Below, piece after piece: positions 44,487 through 53,838 of a DNA stretch of 64,000 nucleotides. The position numbers and the translations under genes were made by a program. The DNA is from Methylobacterium phyllostachyos (lineage in GTDB: Bacteria; Pseudomonadota; Alphaproteobacteria; Rhizobiales; Beijerinckiaceae): contig NZ_FNHS01000001.1 in NCBI RefSeq assembly GCF_900103445.1, forward strand, positions 62,001 through 126,000, in the 5' to 3' direction. Under the pieces are notes generated by a model. The model was given only the letters and a program-made list of their open reading frames with translations. It was not told the origin of the DNA and did not search any database. Within the stretch, counting starts at the first letter, position 1. Every line of letters starts with the position of its first letter.

Positions 44487-44505
44487 CGTCGTAACGCCGG
44501 AAACT

Positions 44506-45354
44506 CTATGCCTGCGGGTAATCGGCCCCCAAGCTGATCTCCCGCGAAGCCTCGATCTCGGCGAGAGCCTGCTTCAACCGGTTCGTGACGGCGTCGTAGC
44601 CCCAGGCGCCGAGCACGAGGTGGCGTGGCGGATCCTCCATCTCGGTCACCCGGATCATCGCTTCGCCGGCCCGCACCGGATCGCCAATCTGCGTGCCGCT
44701 CTTCTCCGACGTGGCCTTCAGGCGTGCGCCGGCGGTGTCGGCGTAGTCGGGAATCGCGTTCGGCGTCTGGACGAGGGAGCGCCCGGCCCAGTCGGTGCGG
44801 AACGGGCCTGGCTCGATGCAGGTCACCCGGATTCCGAGCGGCCCGGCCTCGGCGGCGAGGGAATCCGAAAACCCCTCCACGGCGTGCTTGGTCGCGGCGT
44901 AGTAGCCGGAGGCCGGAAAGCCCACGAAGCCCGCCACCGAGGTGATGTTGAGGATGTGGCCGGCCTTCTGCGCCCGCATCACCGGCAACACCGCGCGGGT
45001 GAGTGCGAACAGCCCGAACACGTTGGCGTCGAACTGGGCGCGGATTTTGTCCTCCTCGCCCTCCTCGATCGAGGATTGGTAGCCGTAGCCCGCATTGTTC
45101 ACGAGCACGTCGATCCGCCCGAATTTTTCCGTGGCGGCGCGCACGCAGTCGGTGATTGGGCCGGTCTCGGTCACATCGAGCGACAGGGGCAGGACGCGAT
45201 CCTCAACGCCCCGCGCGAGGTCGGCCACCTTGGCCCGGTCCCGGGCCGTGATCACCGCGCGCCAGCCGCGCGCGACGACGAGCTTGGCGAGTTCCCGACC
45301 GAAGCCAGTGGAGCAGCCGGTGATCAACCAGACCGGGTTCGTGTTCTGCGTCAT
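44506..45354 (-). CDS. Short-chain dehydrogenase/reductase
   Basis: 282 residues. Classical SDR: nucleotide-binding TGCSTGFGRELA near residue 13, LSLDVTE, NNAGYG, catalytic Ser in NITSVAGFVG and the YYAATK block with Tyr and Lys. EPGPFRTDWAG follows. These long (about 280 residue) SDRs with a C-terminal extension are usually annotated as oxidoreductases of unknown substrate. It converges with the ClpP-like gene. Confidence 0.88.
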   Translation of the reverse strand: MTQNTNPVWLITGCSTGFGRELAKLVVARGWRAVITARDRAKVADLARGVEDRVLPLSLDVTETGPITDCVRAATEKFGRIDVLVNNAGYGYQSSIEEGEEDKIRAQFDANVFGLFALTRAVLPVMRAQKAGHILNITSVAGFVGFPASGYYAATKHAVEGFSDSLAAEAGPLGIRVTCIEPGPFRTDWAGRSLVQTPNAIPDYADTAGARLKATSEKSGTQIGDPVRAGEAMIRVTEMEDPPRHLVLGAWGYDAVTNRLKQALAEIEASREISLGADYPQA

Positions 45355-45477
45355 GATGGCGTCCGTGATCCGCGCGTCGTGGTCGGGGCGTTGCAGCCGG
45401 CTTCGTGAGGCGATCGACGCCGTCTGCTCCGCCGGCGAGACGCGCGTGCCGGCATCGGCCCAGAAGGCGTGCCCCGT

Positions 45478-45729
45478 TCAAGTAACTCGGGCGATCCGCG
45501 CCGTATCCGAAGCCGCGTTCGCGGCCGCCATCCTGGCGCGCAGATCCCGATCGACCAGGGCCCGGAGGGCGTTGGCCGGATCGGGAGGAATCCCCTTGTA
45601 GAGCAAGCCCGGCACACCGAGCTGGGTTCCGGCATCGAGCCCCAGGGTGAGGCCGGCATCGTGCCGACAGGGCGCCGTCCAGGCGAGGCCGACGAGGTTC
45701 GGCACCTTACTGCTCAGGTTCAAGGCCAC
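45478..45729 (-). CDS. Possible small hypothetical protein
   Basis: 83 residues between the SDR and the GhrA-like gene, all on the minus strand. It starts MALNLSSKVPNLVGLAWTAP and ends in an alanine/arginine-rich helix (ALRALVDRDLRARMAAANAA). I recognise no family and see only a weak ribosome site. It may be genuine, a gene remnant, or chance; without it the 395 bases from 45355 to 45749 are empty. Confidence 0.35.
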   Translation of the reverse strand: MALNLSSKVPNLVGLAWTAPCRHDAGLTLGLDAGTQLGVPGLLYKGIPPDPANALRALVDRDLRARMAAANAASDTARIARVT

Positions 45730-45749
45730 CCGCGAGCCCGGGTGGCGCG

Positions 45750-46691
45750 TCAGTAGCCCCGGCCCGCGTCGATGCCCTCCGGCACCTGCCCGGTCCTCCG
45801 GTAGGCCCGCACATTCGCCGCCACCGTGGCCGCGGCCGAGTCCATATCGGTCGGGCCCGAGATATGCGGCAGCACGGTTACGCCGGGATGGGACCAGAGG
45901 GGCGAATCCGACGGCAGCGGCTCAATCTCGAACACGTCGAGCACGGCATGCGACAGGTGCCCGGAATCGAGGGCGGCGATCAGGTCGTCCGTCACGACGA
46001 TCGGCCCCCGGGCGAAGTTGATCAGCGCCGCCCCCGCTTTCAGGGCCGACAGGCGCTCGGCGTTCATCAGGCCGCGCGTCTGCGCCGTGAGGGGGACGAG
46101 GCAGACGACGACATCGCTGCGGCCGAGCATAACGGGGAGTCCCTCCGGCCCGTGGACCGTTTCGATGCCTGCTGCATCGCGCGGGGTGCGGCTCCAGCCG
46201 ACCACGTTAAAACCCGCCTCGACGAGGCGCTGTGCCGCCGCGGTGCCGAGCGCCCCCAGGCCGAGCAGGCCGACCGTGACGTCGGCCGGCTTGCGATAGG
46301 GATGCGCCCGCCAGACCCGCTCGCGCTGCTGCCGGGCATAGGCCGGCATGTCGCGCTGGAGGTAGTAGGTCCAGGCCAGCACCGCCTCGGCCATGGTGCG
46401 CGCCATCTCCCGGTCAACCAGCCGGACGATCGGCAGGGGCCGGTCGAAGGCGCCGACGAGCTTCTCGACGCCGGCCCACAGGCTCTGCACCCAGACGAGC
46501 CCGGGCAGCGCCGCGACCTCCGCCGGGTCGGGATTGGCCACGATGGCGATGCGCGCCGCCGCGCGGGCCGCATCATCCAGCGCCCGGAACGGGACGATTC
46601 GCTCCTCGGGCATCGCCTCCGACAGGATCCGCAGGTACTCCGCCTCCTGCGCCGGGCTCTTGCACCCGATCAGGGCGACCGCCTCGACCAT
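45750..46691 (-). CDS. ghrA: Glyoxylate/hydroxypyruvate reductase A-like D-2-hydroxyacid dehydrogenase
   Basis: 313 residues. NAD(P)-binding GLLGLGALGTAAAQRL near residue 140, catalytic Arg in INFARGPIVV, Glu in FEIEPLP and His in LPHISGPTDM, in the order of D-isomer-specific dehydrogenases. The N-terminal half (WVQSLWAGVEKL, VLAWTYYLQRDMPAYARQQ) matches GhrA rather than serine-pathway hydroxypyruvate reductase HprA. Reduces glyoxylate or hydroxypyruvate; both are serine-cycle intermediates, so a side role in C1 metabolism is possible. Confidence 0.85.
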   Translation of the reverse strand: MVEAVALIGCKSPAQEAEYLRILSEAMPEERIVPFRALDDAARAAARIAIVANPDPAEVAALPGLVWVQSLWAGVEKLVGAFDRPLPIVRLVDREMARTMAEAVLAWTYYLQRDMPAYARQQRERVWRAHPYRKPADVTVGLLGLGALGTAAAQRLVEAGFNVVGWSRTPRDAAGIETVHGPEGLPVMLGRSDVVVCLVPLTAQTRGLMNAERLSALKAGAALINFARGPIVVTDDLIAALDSGHLSHAVLDVFEIEPLPSDSPLWSHPGVTVLPHISGPTDMDSAAATVAANVRAYRRTGQVPEGIDAGRGY

Positions 46692-46788
46692 CCGCCATCT
46701 CCATACCGGCTAAAAGCCCTTCGTCCGCGTCGGGCGATGCAGGCCCTGTGCCCGAGCGGGTTCGGATCGCCAAGCCCGGAGGCGGCGC

Positions 46789-47079
46789 TCAGCGCACCTC
46801 GATCAGCGGCGGATAAACCAGGCGGACGGCGCGACGGCTCTCGGGGATCGGCATCTCGGGACGCCGGCCGATGCTACCGGTCGTGCTCGGCATCACCGGC
46901 TCCGCGGGCCGCAGCCGCCAGCGCTCGGCAGCCGGGACTTGAACCCGCGGCCTGGGCCGTTCGAGGGGATGGACGTCGGCACCCTGCGTCGGGACGATCG
47001 CAAGCCCCGCCAAGCTCATCGTGGCGAGCATTGCGAGTCGGAAAGGCCGGCGACGGGACCGGGCGGAATGGGAGGGCAT
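46789..47079 (-). CDS. Small exported protein of unknown function
   Basis: 96 residues from ATG 47079. Basic N-region (SRRRPFR) and hydrophobic stretch LAMLATMSLAGLAIVPTQGA form a signal peptide, cleavage near GADVH. The mature part is rich in Pro and Arg and contains TTGSIGRR, a motif often seen in small exported proteins of this group. No family recognised. No clear ribosome site. Divergent from the MFS gene. Confidence 0.6.
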   Translation of the reverse strand: MPSHSARSRRRPFRLAMLATMSLAGLAIVPTQGADVHPLERPRPRVQVPAAERWRLRPAEPVMPSTTGSIGRRPEMPIPESRRAVRLVYPPLIEVR

Positions 47080-47236
47080 GACAGGGCACCGCGTGGACGC
47101 CCCAGTTCTGCGCACGCAGCGTGAAGGCCAGATCGAACCGAATCGTTTCCCAGGTCGTTGCCAACACTTGCCTGGAGTCGCGGTAAATGCCCGCTGTTCA
47201 GGCATAGTAAACGGTAGCTGGGGAGGAGATGCGGGA

Positions 47237-48709
47237 ATGACGAGCAGGGTCGAGGGGAGTGCCGGGACGCCGGAGCGGGCGGAGATCGGCCGCGTCATCG
47301 ACACCGACATTGCGGCGCGCCTCGACCGGTTGCCCTGGGGCCGATTCCATGTCCTCGTCATCGTGGCGCTGGGCATCACCTGGGTGCTCGACGGCCTGGA
47401 GGTGACGCTGGCCGGCTCCCTGGTGGGCGCCCTGCGCAAACCGCCGATGTCGTTCTCCGAGTTCGACGTCGGGCTCGCCGCCTCCTGCTACCTCGTGGGC
47501 GCGGTCACCGGGGCGCTCGGCTTCGGCTGGCTCACCGACCGGATCGGTCGCAAGAAGCTGTTCTTCATCACACTGGCCCTCTACCTCGTCGCCACGGCGG
47601 CGACCGGCCTGTCGTGGAGCATCTGGAGCTTCTGCCTCTTTCGCTTCCTCACGGGCGCGGGAATCGGCGGCGAGTACACGGCGATCAACTCGACCATCCA
47701 GGAGCTGGTCCCGGCCCGGGTTCGCGGCTGGACCAACCTCGTCATCAACGGCTCGTTCTGGATCGGCGCAGCGCTCGGCTCGTTCATGTCGATCGTGCTG
47801 CTGAAACCCGAGGTGATCGATCCGGCCTGGGGCTGGCGCGTCGCCTTCTTCACCGGCGGCGCCATCGGCCTCGTGATCCTGCTCCTGCGGACCTGGATCC
47901 CCGAGAGCCCGCGCTGGCTCGCCACCCATGGCTACGCGGCGGAGGCCGACCGCGTCGTCACCGGGATCGAGAAGCGCTTCACCGACGCGGGCGTCACCCT
48001 GCCGCCGGTGGACGAGAGCAAGCGCATGAAGGTTCGCACCCGCGACCACACTCCGCTGTCGGAGGTGTTCAAGGCGCTGTTCGTGACGAGCCGGAAGGCC
48101 ACCATGGTCGGTCTCGCGCTCATGATCGCGCAGGCCTTCTTCTACAACGCCCTGTTCTTCACCTACGCGCTGGTACTGGAGCAGTTCTACGCTGTGCCGG
48201 GAAACAGCGTCGGCTGGTATCTACTGCCCTTCGCGTTGGGCTCGTTCCTGGGCCCGCTGCTCCTCGGACGCCTGTTCGACACGATCGGCCGGCGGGTGAT
48301 GATCGCCTTCACGTACGGTATCTCGGCCCTTCTGCTGGCCGGCGTCGGTCTTCTGTTCCGCCTCGACGTGCTCGGGCCGGTCGGCCAGACCGGGGCCTGG
48401 ATGGTGGTGTTCTTCTTCGCCTCGGCGGCGGCGAGTTCGGCCTATCTCACCGTCTCGGAGACCTTCCCGCTGGAGATCCGGGCGCTTGCCATCGCGGCGT
48501 TCTACGCGGTCGGCACGGGGATTGGCGGCGTCTCTGGCCCACTCCTGTTCGGCACCCTGGTCGAGACCGGCTCCCGGGATTGGGTGCTGTTCGGCTACGG
48601 TCTCGGCGCGGTGCTGATGCTGGTCGCGGCCGTCGTCGGCGGCATCTGGGGCACGGCCGCGGAGGGCAAGTCGCTGGAGGAGGTGTCGCAACCGCTGGCC
48701 GCGGCGTAA
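47237..48709 (+). CDS. MFS transporter, metabolite:H+ symporter type
   Basis: 490 residues from ATG 47237, with ggaggag upstream. Twelve predicted helices. Signature loop GFGWLTDRIGRKKLFF after helix 2, RFLTGAGIGGEYTAINSTIQEL in helices 4-5, WIPESPRWL before the central loop and LLLGRLFDTIGRR after helix 8. The pattern is that of the sugar-porter/aromatic-acid/metabolite symporter branch. Substrate unknown. It converges with glk across a 12-base hairpin. Confidence 0.88.
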   Translation: MTSRVEGSAGTPERAEIGRVIDTDIAARLDRLPWGRFHVLVIVALGITWVLDGLEVTLAGSLVGALRKPPMSFSEFDVGLAASCYLVGAVTGALGFGWLTDRIGRKKLFFITLALYLVATAATGLSWSIWSFCLFRFLTGAGIGGEYTAINSTIQELVPARVRGWTNLVINGSFWIGAALGSFMSIVLLKPEVIDPAWGWRVAFFTGGAIGLVILLLRTWIPESPRWLATHGYAAEADRVVTGIEKRFTDAGVTLPPVDESKRMKVRTRDHTPLSEVFKALFVTSRKATMVGLALMIAQAFFYNALFFTYALVLEQFYAVPGNSVGWYLLPFALGSFLGPLLLGRLFDTIGRRVMIAFTYGISALLLAGVGLLFRLDVLGPVGQTGAWMVVFFFASAAASSAYLTVSETFPLEIRALAIAAFYAVGTGIGGVSGPLLFGTLVETGSRDWVLFGYGLGAVLMLVAAVVGGIWGTAAEGKSLEEVSQPLAAA

Positions 48710-48788
48710 CTCCGGCGCGGCCGCATTCGTCTCCGTGCGATGCGAAACACCCCGGCAGCGCCACGTCCGAAAACCAAGCGTTGGCCCA

Positions 48789-48821
48789 GTCCGCTCCACC
48801 CTGAACGCCGGTGGAGCGGAC
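48789..48821. terminator. Bidirectional terminator-like hairpin
   Basis: gtccgctccacc (48789-48800) pairs perfectly with ggtggagcggac (48810-48821) around ctgaacgcc. It lies between the convergent MFS and glk stops and has no long T-run on either strand. Confidence 0.65.
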
Positions 48822-48823
48822 CG

Positions 48824-49828
48824 TCACTCCGCCTTCCGCCACACCTGCCCGTGATAGACGAACTTTCGTCCCTCGTTGGCGAGGGCCGCGAGGCCCTGGA
48901 AGGCGGGGTCGTGGACGGTGATCACGCTGGTCGGGATCTGGCGCATCATGGCGGCGAAGGGCGCCTTGCGCTCGAAGGCCTCGCGAAACCCGCTCTCCTG
49001 CAGCACCTTGACGATCCGTGGGGCGATGCCGCCGCCGATATAGACGCCGCTGGTTGCCAGGAAGGTGAGCGCGAGGTCGCCGCAGACGCGGCCGAGCAGC
49101 CGGCCGAACAGGTCCAGCGTCTCGGCCGCATGGGGATCGGACGCCGTGAGGCCAGCCTCGGTCACGGCCGCGGGATCGATCTTCTCGTGCGGCTTGCCGG
49201 TGCGGACATGGGCCACGGCCGCGTGCAGCCGCGAGAGCCCAGGACCGGACAGAACCGCCTCCACGGTGATCCGGTCCTCGACCCGCTCCAGCGCGTGCCA
49301 GACCTGCTCCTCGAACGCGTCGGCCGGACCGAAATCGGTGTGGCCGGCCTCGGTGGACACGATCGCGAGATGCGCGGCGTACGGCACCAGGGCAGCGGCG
49401 CCGAAGCCGGTGCCCGGCCCGAGCACGACACGGGCGCCCCCCGGAACCGGCGGGCAGGGGCCGACCGGCGTAAGGTCGTGCGGTTCGATGCCGGCGGCGC
49501 CGGCCGCCACCGGCACGTAGTCATTCACCACCACAGCGGAGGACAGGCCGAAATCCTCGGCGATGCGCTGGCCGGCGATCTTCCAATGGGCGTTCGTGAG
49601 CCGGACCTCCGGCCCATCGATCCGGCCGGCGATCGCCAGGATGGCCGAGCGCGGCGGTTTCACATCGCGGCCCTTGGCGAGCGACGCCTTGATGGCGCTC
49701 GATGGATCGGGGTGATCCGCGGTGGCCTCGTGCGAGAGGAGCCGGGGCATTGCGCCCTGTGCCTCGATCAAGCCGAAGCGCGCATTCGTACCACCGATGT
49801 CGCCGACCAGGACCGGAAACTCGAACAT
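48824..49828 (-). CDS. glk: Glucokinase
   Basis: 334 residues. Phosphorylates glucose with ATP. VGDIGGTNARFGLI is the phosphate-binding start; VVVNDYVPVAAG carries the catalytic Asp; GPGTGFGAAALVP and STEAGHTDFGP give the sugar site; GVYIGGGIAPRI is the adenosine-binding turn. Bacterial Glk (not ROK) type, usual length 320-340. The trehalose-phosphatase gene is nearby on the same strand, but a DUF4260 gene intervenes. Confidence 0.93.
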   Translation of the reverse strand: MFEFPVLVGDIGGTNARFGLIEAQGAMPRLLSHEATADHPDPSSAIKASLAKGRDVKPPRSAILAIAGRIDGPEVRLTNAHWKIAGQRIAEDFGLSSAVVVNDYVPVAAGAAGIEPHDLTPVGPCPPVPGGARVVLGPGTGFGAAALVPYAAHLAIVSTEAGHTDFGPADAFEEQVWHALERVEDRITVEAVLSGPGLSRLHAAVAHVRTGKPHEKIDPAAVTEAGLTASDPHAAETLDLFGRLLGRVCGDLALTFLATSGVYIGGGIAPRIVKVLQESGFREAFERKAPFAAMMRQIPTSVITVHDPAFQGLAALANEGRKFVYHGQVWRKAE

Positions 49829-49926
49829 CGCGAGGTGCCTCTGCTAGCTGGACCGGGACATTCCATCGTCCTGCGATGCTGGATGAGCAAGCCCCCCAGG
49901 ACCAGTCGCGCGCAATCGGGGGGTAA

Positions 49927-50316
49927 TCACGTGCGCGCACCTCGGCCGATCACACCAAGATGCGTATTGCCGAAGCCGCTGCCGTACTTGAGGCCGTAGC
50001 CGAGCATCCGATCGAGGCCGATATGGGCGAGCCAGATCAGCGCCAGCCCGACCAGCCAGGGCTGACCGAGAATGATCGCCGCGCTCAGGCCGATCAGCGG
50101 TGGCGTCACCGTGTGGAGGGCGTTGTACAGGATGGCGCCGGCGCCGGGTCCCGCGATGTAGCCCAGGACGCTGAGATCGGGGGCGAGCAGGAGGACGGCG
50201 AAGACCCACCAGGGCTGCCCGAACCAGGCATAAGCCGCCGTCGCACAGGCGAGCAGGGCCGCGCCCTCGATCCGCAGGAACACCCGTGGCGCGCCGCCCA
50301 CGATTCCGTCGGACAT
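49927..50316 (-). CDS. DUF4260 family membrane protein
   Basis: 129 residues from ATG 50316 (aaggggggg upstream). Four hydrophobic helices. Family landmarks: FLRIEGAALL, LLLAPDLSVLGYIAG, YNALHTVTPPLIG and WLAHIGLDRMLGYGLKYGSGFGNTHLG, the last being the DUF4260 signature, in which the His and Asp may be functional. Role unknown. Same strand as otsB, 25 bases after its stop. Confidence 0.85.
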   Translation of the reverse strand: MSDGIVGGAPRVFLRIEGAALLACATAAYAWFGQPWWVFAVLLLAPDLSVLGYIAGPGAGAILYNALHTVTPPLIGLSAAIILGQPWLVGLALIWLAHIGLDRMLGYGLKYGSGFGNTHLGVIGRGART

Positions 50317-50341
50317 AAGCCCCCCCCTTGGAATGATCGAG

Positions 50342-51085
50342 TCAGGCCGGCGGCAGGGCCGCCGGATCGATAACATCCCCTTCGGCCCAGCCTCGCAACA
50401 GGGCACGGACGGCGGCGGGATCAGGCAGGCGACGCTTCGCGACGGTCTCGCCGTCGCCGACCCGCACCGCGATCCCGCCATCCGCGTTGACCGACGAGAA
50501 GGCGATCTCGTCCGTGCGGTCATCCCCGAAGAAGACCGGGATGCGCCCGCGATAGGGCGCCTCCTCCATGAAGGCGCGGATCGCGTGGGCCTTGGTGGCC
50601 TGGGCCGGGACGATCTCGCCGACCGCCTTACCGAGTTGCAGCCGGTACTCTGCGCCAAGGGCCTCAGCTACGGCCTTCACCAGCGTTTCCGCCCGGCTGG
50701 CATCCTCGGCGCTGGCAAGCCGCCAGTGCACCGCCACCGACGCGCCCTTGTCCTCGATCAGCACGTGCGGCAGCGCCGCGCTCTCGGCGTGGAGCCGCGC
50801 GACCTGCCGGCGCAGGTTCGGGTGGTCCTCGGCGCGGCCGCCGCTGAGCACGCCGGCGAGCCGCCGCTCGACGCCGTGTAGCCCGGCCGCATCGAGGCGA
50901 GAGGGCTCCAGGAAGCCGTCGATCACCGAGACGGGACGACCGGTGACGATCGCCAGGGCGCCGCCGAGGCGCCCGCGCAACCGCTCCAGGGTTTCCACGA
51001 GGCCGGGTTCGACCACCACCGCGTCCGGCCGCGGCGCGATCTCGGCAAGCGTGCCGTCGAAGTCGAGGAAGAGGGCGATGTCCAT
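50342..51085 (-). CDS. otsB: Trehalose-6-phosphate phosphatase
   Basis: 247 residues, HAD-superfamily phosphatase for the second step of trehalose synthesis. Nucleophile Asp8 and acid Asp10 are in LFLDFDGTLAEIAP; AIVTGRP gives the second motif; VFFGDDRTDE gives the metal-binding acids. GLHGVERR fits OtsB. No otsA (trehalose-phosphate synthase) is in the window, so the partner must be elsewhere. It stands upstream of the DUF4260 gene. Confidence 0.9.
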   Translation of the reverse strand: MDIALFLDFDGTLAEIAPRPDAVVVEPGLVETLERLRGRLGGALAIVTGRPVSVIDGFLEPSRLDAAGLHGVERRLAGVLSGGRAEDHPNLRRQVARLHAESAALPHVLIEDKGASVAVHWRLASAEDASRAETLVKAVAEALGAEYRLQLGKAVGEIVPAQATKAHAIRAFMEEAPYRGRIPVFFGDDRTDEIAFSSVNADGGIAVRVGDGETVAKRRLPDPAAVRALLRGWAEGDVIDPAALPPA

Positions 51086-51217
51086 CGCAGCAGTCCTGGG
51101 CTCGTATCTCGCCCCCGGGCTACCGCATCGTCCCGGAAAGCGGAACCGGGGCGGGGCACCGATAAGGCTTCTGCGCCGCCCTATATCGAGCGCTCGGCGC
51201 CTCGCACGGAGATCCGC

Positions 51218-51727
51218 ATGACATGGCTACAGGGTCGCCCCACACCGGATCCGGTCGGGCCGGGGGAGGAGAGCGTCTGGGATTACCCCCGTCCACCGCG
51301 GCTGGAGCCGGTGCGCCAGCGGCTGCGCGTGGTGCTGGGCGGCGCTGTGATCGCCGAGACGGAGGCCGGCTTCCGGGTGCTGGAGACATCCCATCCGCCG
51401 ACCTACTACCTGCCGCCCGGCGCCCTCGCGGCGGGCGTCCTCGCCAACCCGCGGCGCGGCGGCATCTGCGAGTGGAAGGGTCAGGCTGTGCTGTTCGACG
51501 TCCGGGACGGCGACCGGACCATCCCGGCGGCCGCCTGGGCCTATCCCGATCCGACGCCGGATTTCCGGGCGATCGCGGATTACGTCGCTGTCTACGCGGG
51601 GCCGATGGAGGCCTGCTTCGTCGGACCGGATCGGGTCACACCGCAGCCGGGCACCTTCTACGGCGGCTGGATCACGCCGGGCATCGTCGGCCCCTTCAAA
51701 GGCGGTCCGGGCACGATGGGCTGGTGA
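51218..51727 (+). CDS. DUF427 family protein
   Basis: 169 residues. DUF427 patterns: SVWDYPRPPRLEP, LETSHPPTYYLPPGAL, CEWKGQAVLFDV, AAWAYPDPTPDF and the end GTFYGGWITPGIVGPFKGGPGT. The family is a small beta-barrel of unknown function, often near short-chain reductases or hydrolases. Same strand as the serine hydrolase gene 64 bases downstream. Confidence 0.88.
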   Translation: MTWLQGRPTPDPVGPGEESVWDYPRPPRLEPVRQRLRVVLGGAVIAETEAGFRVLETSHPPTYYLPPGALAAGVLANPRRGGICEWKGQAVLFDVRDGDRTIPAAAWAYPDPTPDFRAIADYVAVYAGPMEACFVGPDRVTPQPGTFYGGWITPGIVGPFKGGPGTMGW

Positions 51728-51791
51728 TTTTCTCCGCCCCTCCCCTTACGGTTCCGGACCAACGGGTCTTGGGGCGACTTCTGGAGACGGC

Positions 51792-53015
51792 ATGGGCGCG
51801 CTGACCGACACCGATCCGAAGGCTGCGGGATTCGATCCGGCGCAGCTCGCCCGGATCGAACCGTGGATGGACCGCCTCGTGGCGGATGGGAAACTCGCCG
51901 GCCTTTCGGTCACGGTGGCGCGCCGGGGCCATATCGCCTTCGCGCGCGCCTGCGGTCAGGCCGACCTCGCCAAGGGGACGCCGTTTACCCTCGACACGGT
52001 GACGCGCATCTACTCGATGACCAAGCCGCTCACCTCGACGGCGGTCCTCCAGCTCTACGAGCAGGGCCTGTTCCAGCTCGACGACCCGATCGCGCGGGTG
52101 CTGCCGGACTTCTCCGAGATGCGCGTCGCGGTGGGCGGCAACCGAGCGAAGATCGAGACCGAACCGGCGCGCCGGCCGATCACCGTGCGCGACCTCCTCA
52201 CCCATACCGCCGGCCTAACCTACGGGTTCATGGAGGCGACGCTGGTCGACGCGCAGTACCGCGAGCACGGGATCGATTTCCTGGCGCGGGAGGGCACGCT
52301 CGCCGGGATGACCGCCCGGGTGGCGAAGCTGCCGCTCCTGGCCCAGCCCGGCAGCGCCTGGAACTACAGCGTCGCGACCGACGTGCTCGGCCAGTACGTG
52401 GCGGCCGTCAGCGGCCGGCCCTTCGCGGATTATCTGCGGGACTGCGTGATCGGGCCGCTGGGCATGGTCGATACCGACTTCCACGTCCGGCCCGCGCTGA
52501 TGCCGCGCTTCTGCGCCACCTACGCGTATGACCGCGAGCGCCGGCTGCGCCTGTTCGACGATTCCGTCGAAACGGCCTTCGCGCAGCCGCCCGCCATCGC
52601 CTCGGGGGGGGGCGGCTTGGTCTCGACGGCCGCCGACTACCAGCGCTTCTGTCGCATGATCCTCAACCGCGGAACCCTCGACGGCACGCGGCTGCTCGGC
52701 CGAAAGACGGTCGAGCTGATGCTGGCCAATCACCTGCCGGGCGATCTCGCCGCCATGGGCACGCCGCGCTTCGCCGAGACCTCCTATACGGGGATCGGCT
52801 TCGGCCTGGGCTTCTCGGTGATGCTCGACCCGGCCCGGGCCCAGATCCTCGGCAGCCCCGGCGAGGTCGCCTGGGGCGGCCTCGCCTCCACGGCGTTCTG
52901 GATCGACCCCGCTGAGGATCTGTCCGTGGTGCTGATGACGCAGCTCGTGCCGTCCTCGGCGCTGCCGATCCGGCGGGAGCTGCGCGTGCTGACCTACGCG
53001 GCCCTGGCAGCGTAG
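51792..53015 (+). CDS. Serine hydrolase, class C beta-lactamase family
   Basis: 407 residues, no signal peptide. Nucleophile in the SxxK motif SMTK (near residue 76), then the Tyr of WNYSVATDVLG as the YxN equivalent, and HTAGLTYGF. These cytoplasmic class C-like proteins are usually esterases (EstB type) rather than antibiotic-hydrolysing enzymes; the missing signal peptide supports that. It should not be read as a resistance gene. Confidence 0.85.
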   Translation: MGALTDTDPKAAGFDPAQLARIEPWMDRLVADGKLAGLSVTVARRGHIAFARACGQADLAKGTPFTLDTVTRIYSMTKPLTSTAVLQLYEQGLFQLDDPIARVLPDFSEMRVAVGGNRAKIETEPARRPITVRDLLTHTAGLTYGFMEATLVDAQYREHGIDFLAREGTLAGMTARVAKLPLLAQPGSAWNYSVATDVLGQYVAAVSGRPFADYLRDCVIGPLGMVDTDFHVRPALMPRFCATYAYDRERRLRLFDDSVETAFAQPPAIASGGGGLVSTAADYQRFCRMILNRGTLDGTRLLGRKTVELMLANHLPGDLAAMGTPRFAETSYTGIGFGLGFSVMLDPARAQILGSPGEVAWGGLASTAFWIDPAEDLSVVLMTQLVPSSALPIRRELRVLTYAALAA

Positions 53016-53022
53016 GCGCCGC

Positions 53023-53640
53023 TCACTCCTGAGCGGGCGCTGCGGTCGCAGGCTTCGCGGCCGGCTTCGGCGCCGCTTTCGCGGTCGGCCTCGGGCCGGT
53101 GGCGGAACCAGCGAATTCCGGATCGCTGCGCGGGCCGTTCGGAGCATTGGTCGGCCCGGCGAGCTGACCCGGGGCGAGATCGGTCACCTTGTTCCAGGTC
53201 TGCGACTTGCACAGGAACGCGATCAGGCAGCCGCGGACGGTCAATTCGCCCGGCGCATCCGTCCAGATGGTGACGTCGTACGATTTGCCATCCTCGGAAT
53301 TGTAGATCTTGCCCTCGTAATGGGCGTCGGCATTCGGCTTCAGGCCCATGATCAGCTGATGGCCCAGGGAGGGGCGCGCCTGCTTCTTCGGATCAGGGTT
53401 CTTGAAGTCGATCCGCGGCTCGCCCTTGTCGTTGAGCGGGACCTTCAGCCAGACCACATAGCCGCACAGGCGGTCGCCCGCCGTGCCGCACTTCTCCAAA
53501 CGCACGCGGGCCCGGCCGTCCTCAGTGAGATACGTGCCGCTCGGATCAGCCGGCGTCGCCGCCTGCGCCGAGCTGGCCAGCGCCGAGAGTGCCAGGATCG
53601 CGAGCGGCGCCATCCGGCGACCGAACGATGAAAACCGCAT
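53023..53640 (-). CDS. DUF2147 family exported protein
   Basis: 205 residues with a signal peptide (ALASSAQAATPADP cleavage region). DUF2147 patterns: PSGTYLTEDGRARVRLEKCG, LCGYVVWLKVPLND, GKIYNSEDGKSYDVTI and VRGCLIAFLCKSQTW. An Ala/Pro/Lys-rich tail of about 45 residues follows. A good ribosome site (aggag) precedes ATG 53640. The family is a periplasmic calycin-like barrel of unknown function; it converges with the serine hydrolase gene. Confidence 0.88.
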   Translation of the reverse strand: MRFSSFGRRMAPLAILALSALASSAQAATPADPSGTYLTEDGRARVRLEKCGTAGDRLCGYVVWLKVPLNDKGEPRIDFKNPDPKKQARPSLGHQLIMGLKPNADAHYEGKIYNSEDGKSYDVTIWTDAPGELTVRGCLIAFLCKSQTWNKVTDLAPGQLAGPTNAPNGPRSDPEFAGSATGPRPTAKAAPKPAAKPATAAPAQE

Positions 53641-53838
53641 ACCCGAACTCCTAATACGCGCGGGCCGTGGTGGGGCCGGACCGCTCGCGCGAGAGAGACC
53701 CCTCCCCGCCCGTCATCGCGCTCGCACCGGGCCGAGCCCTCAGTGGCACGCGCTTCCTACCCGCCCTCTCCCGCGCGAAGTTGTCCGCATCATGACAGGG
53801 CTACCGAGAGCTGATGGCGCATGCCGGTCCGGCACGCC

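Noticed and set aside
51792..53015. Antibiotic-resistance beta-lactamase
   Set aside because: The protein lacks a signal peptide and its motifs fit EstB-type esterases; resistance cannot be claimed.
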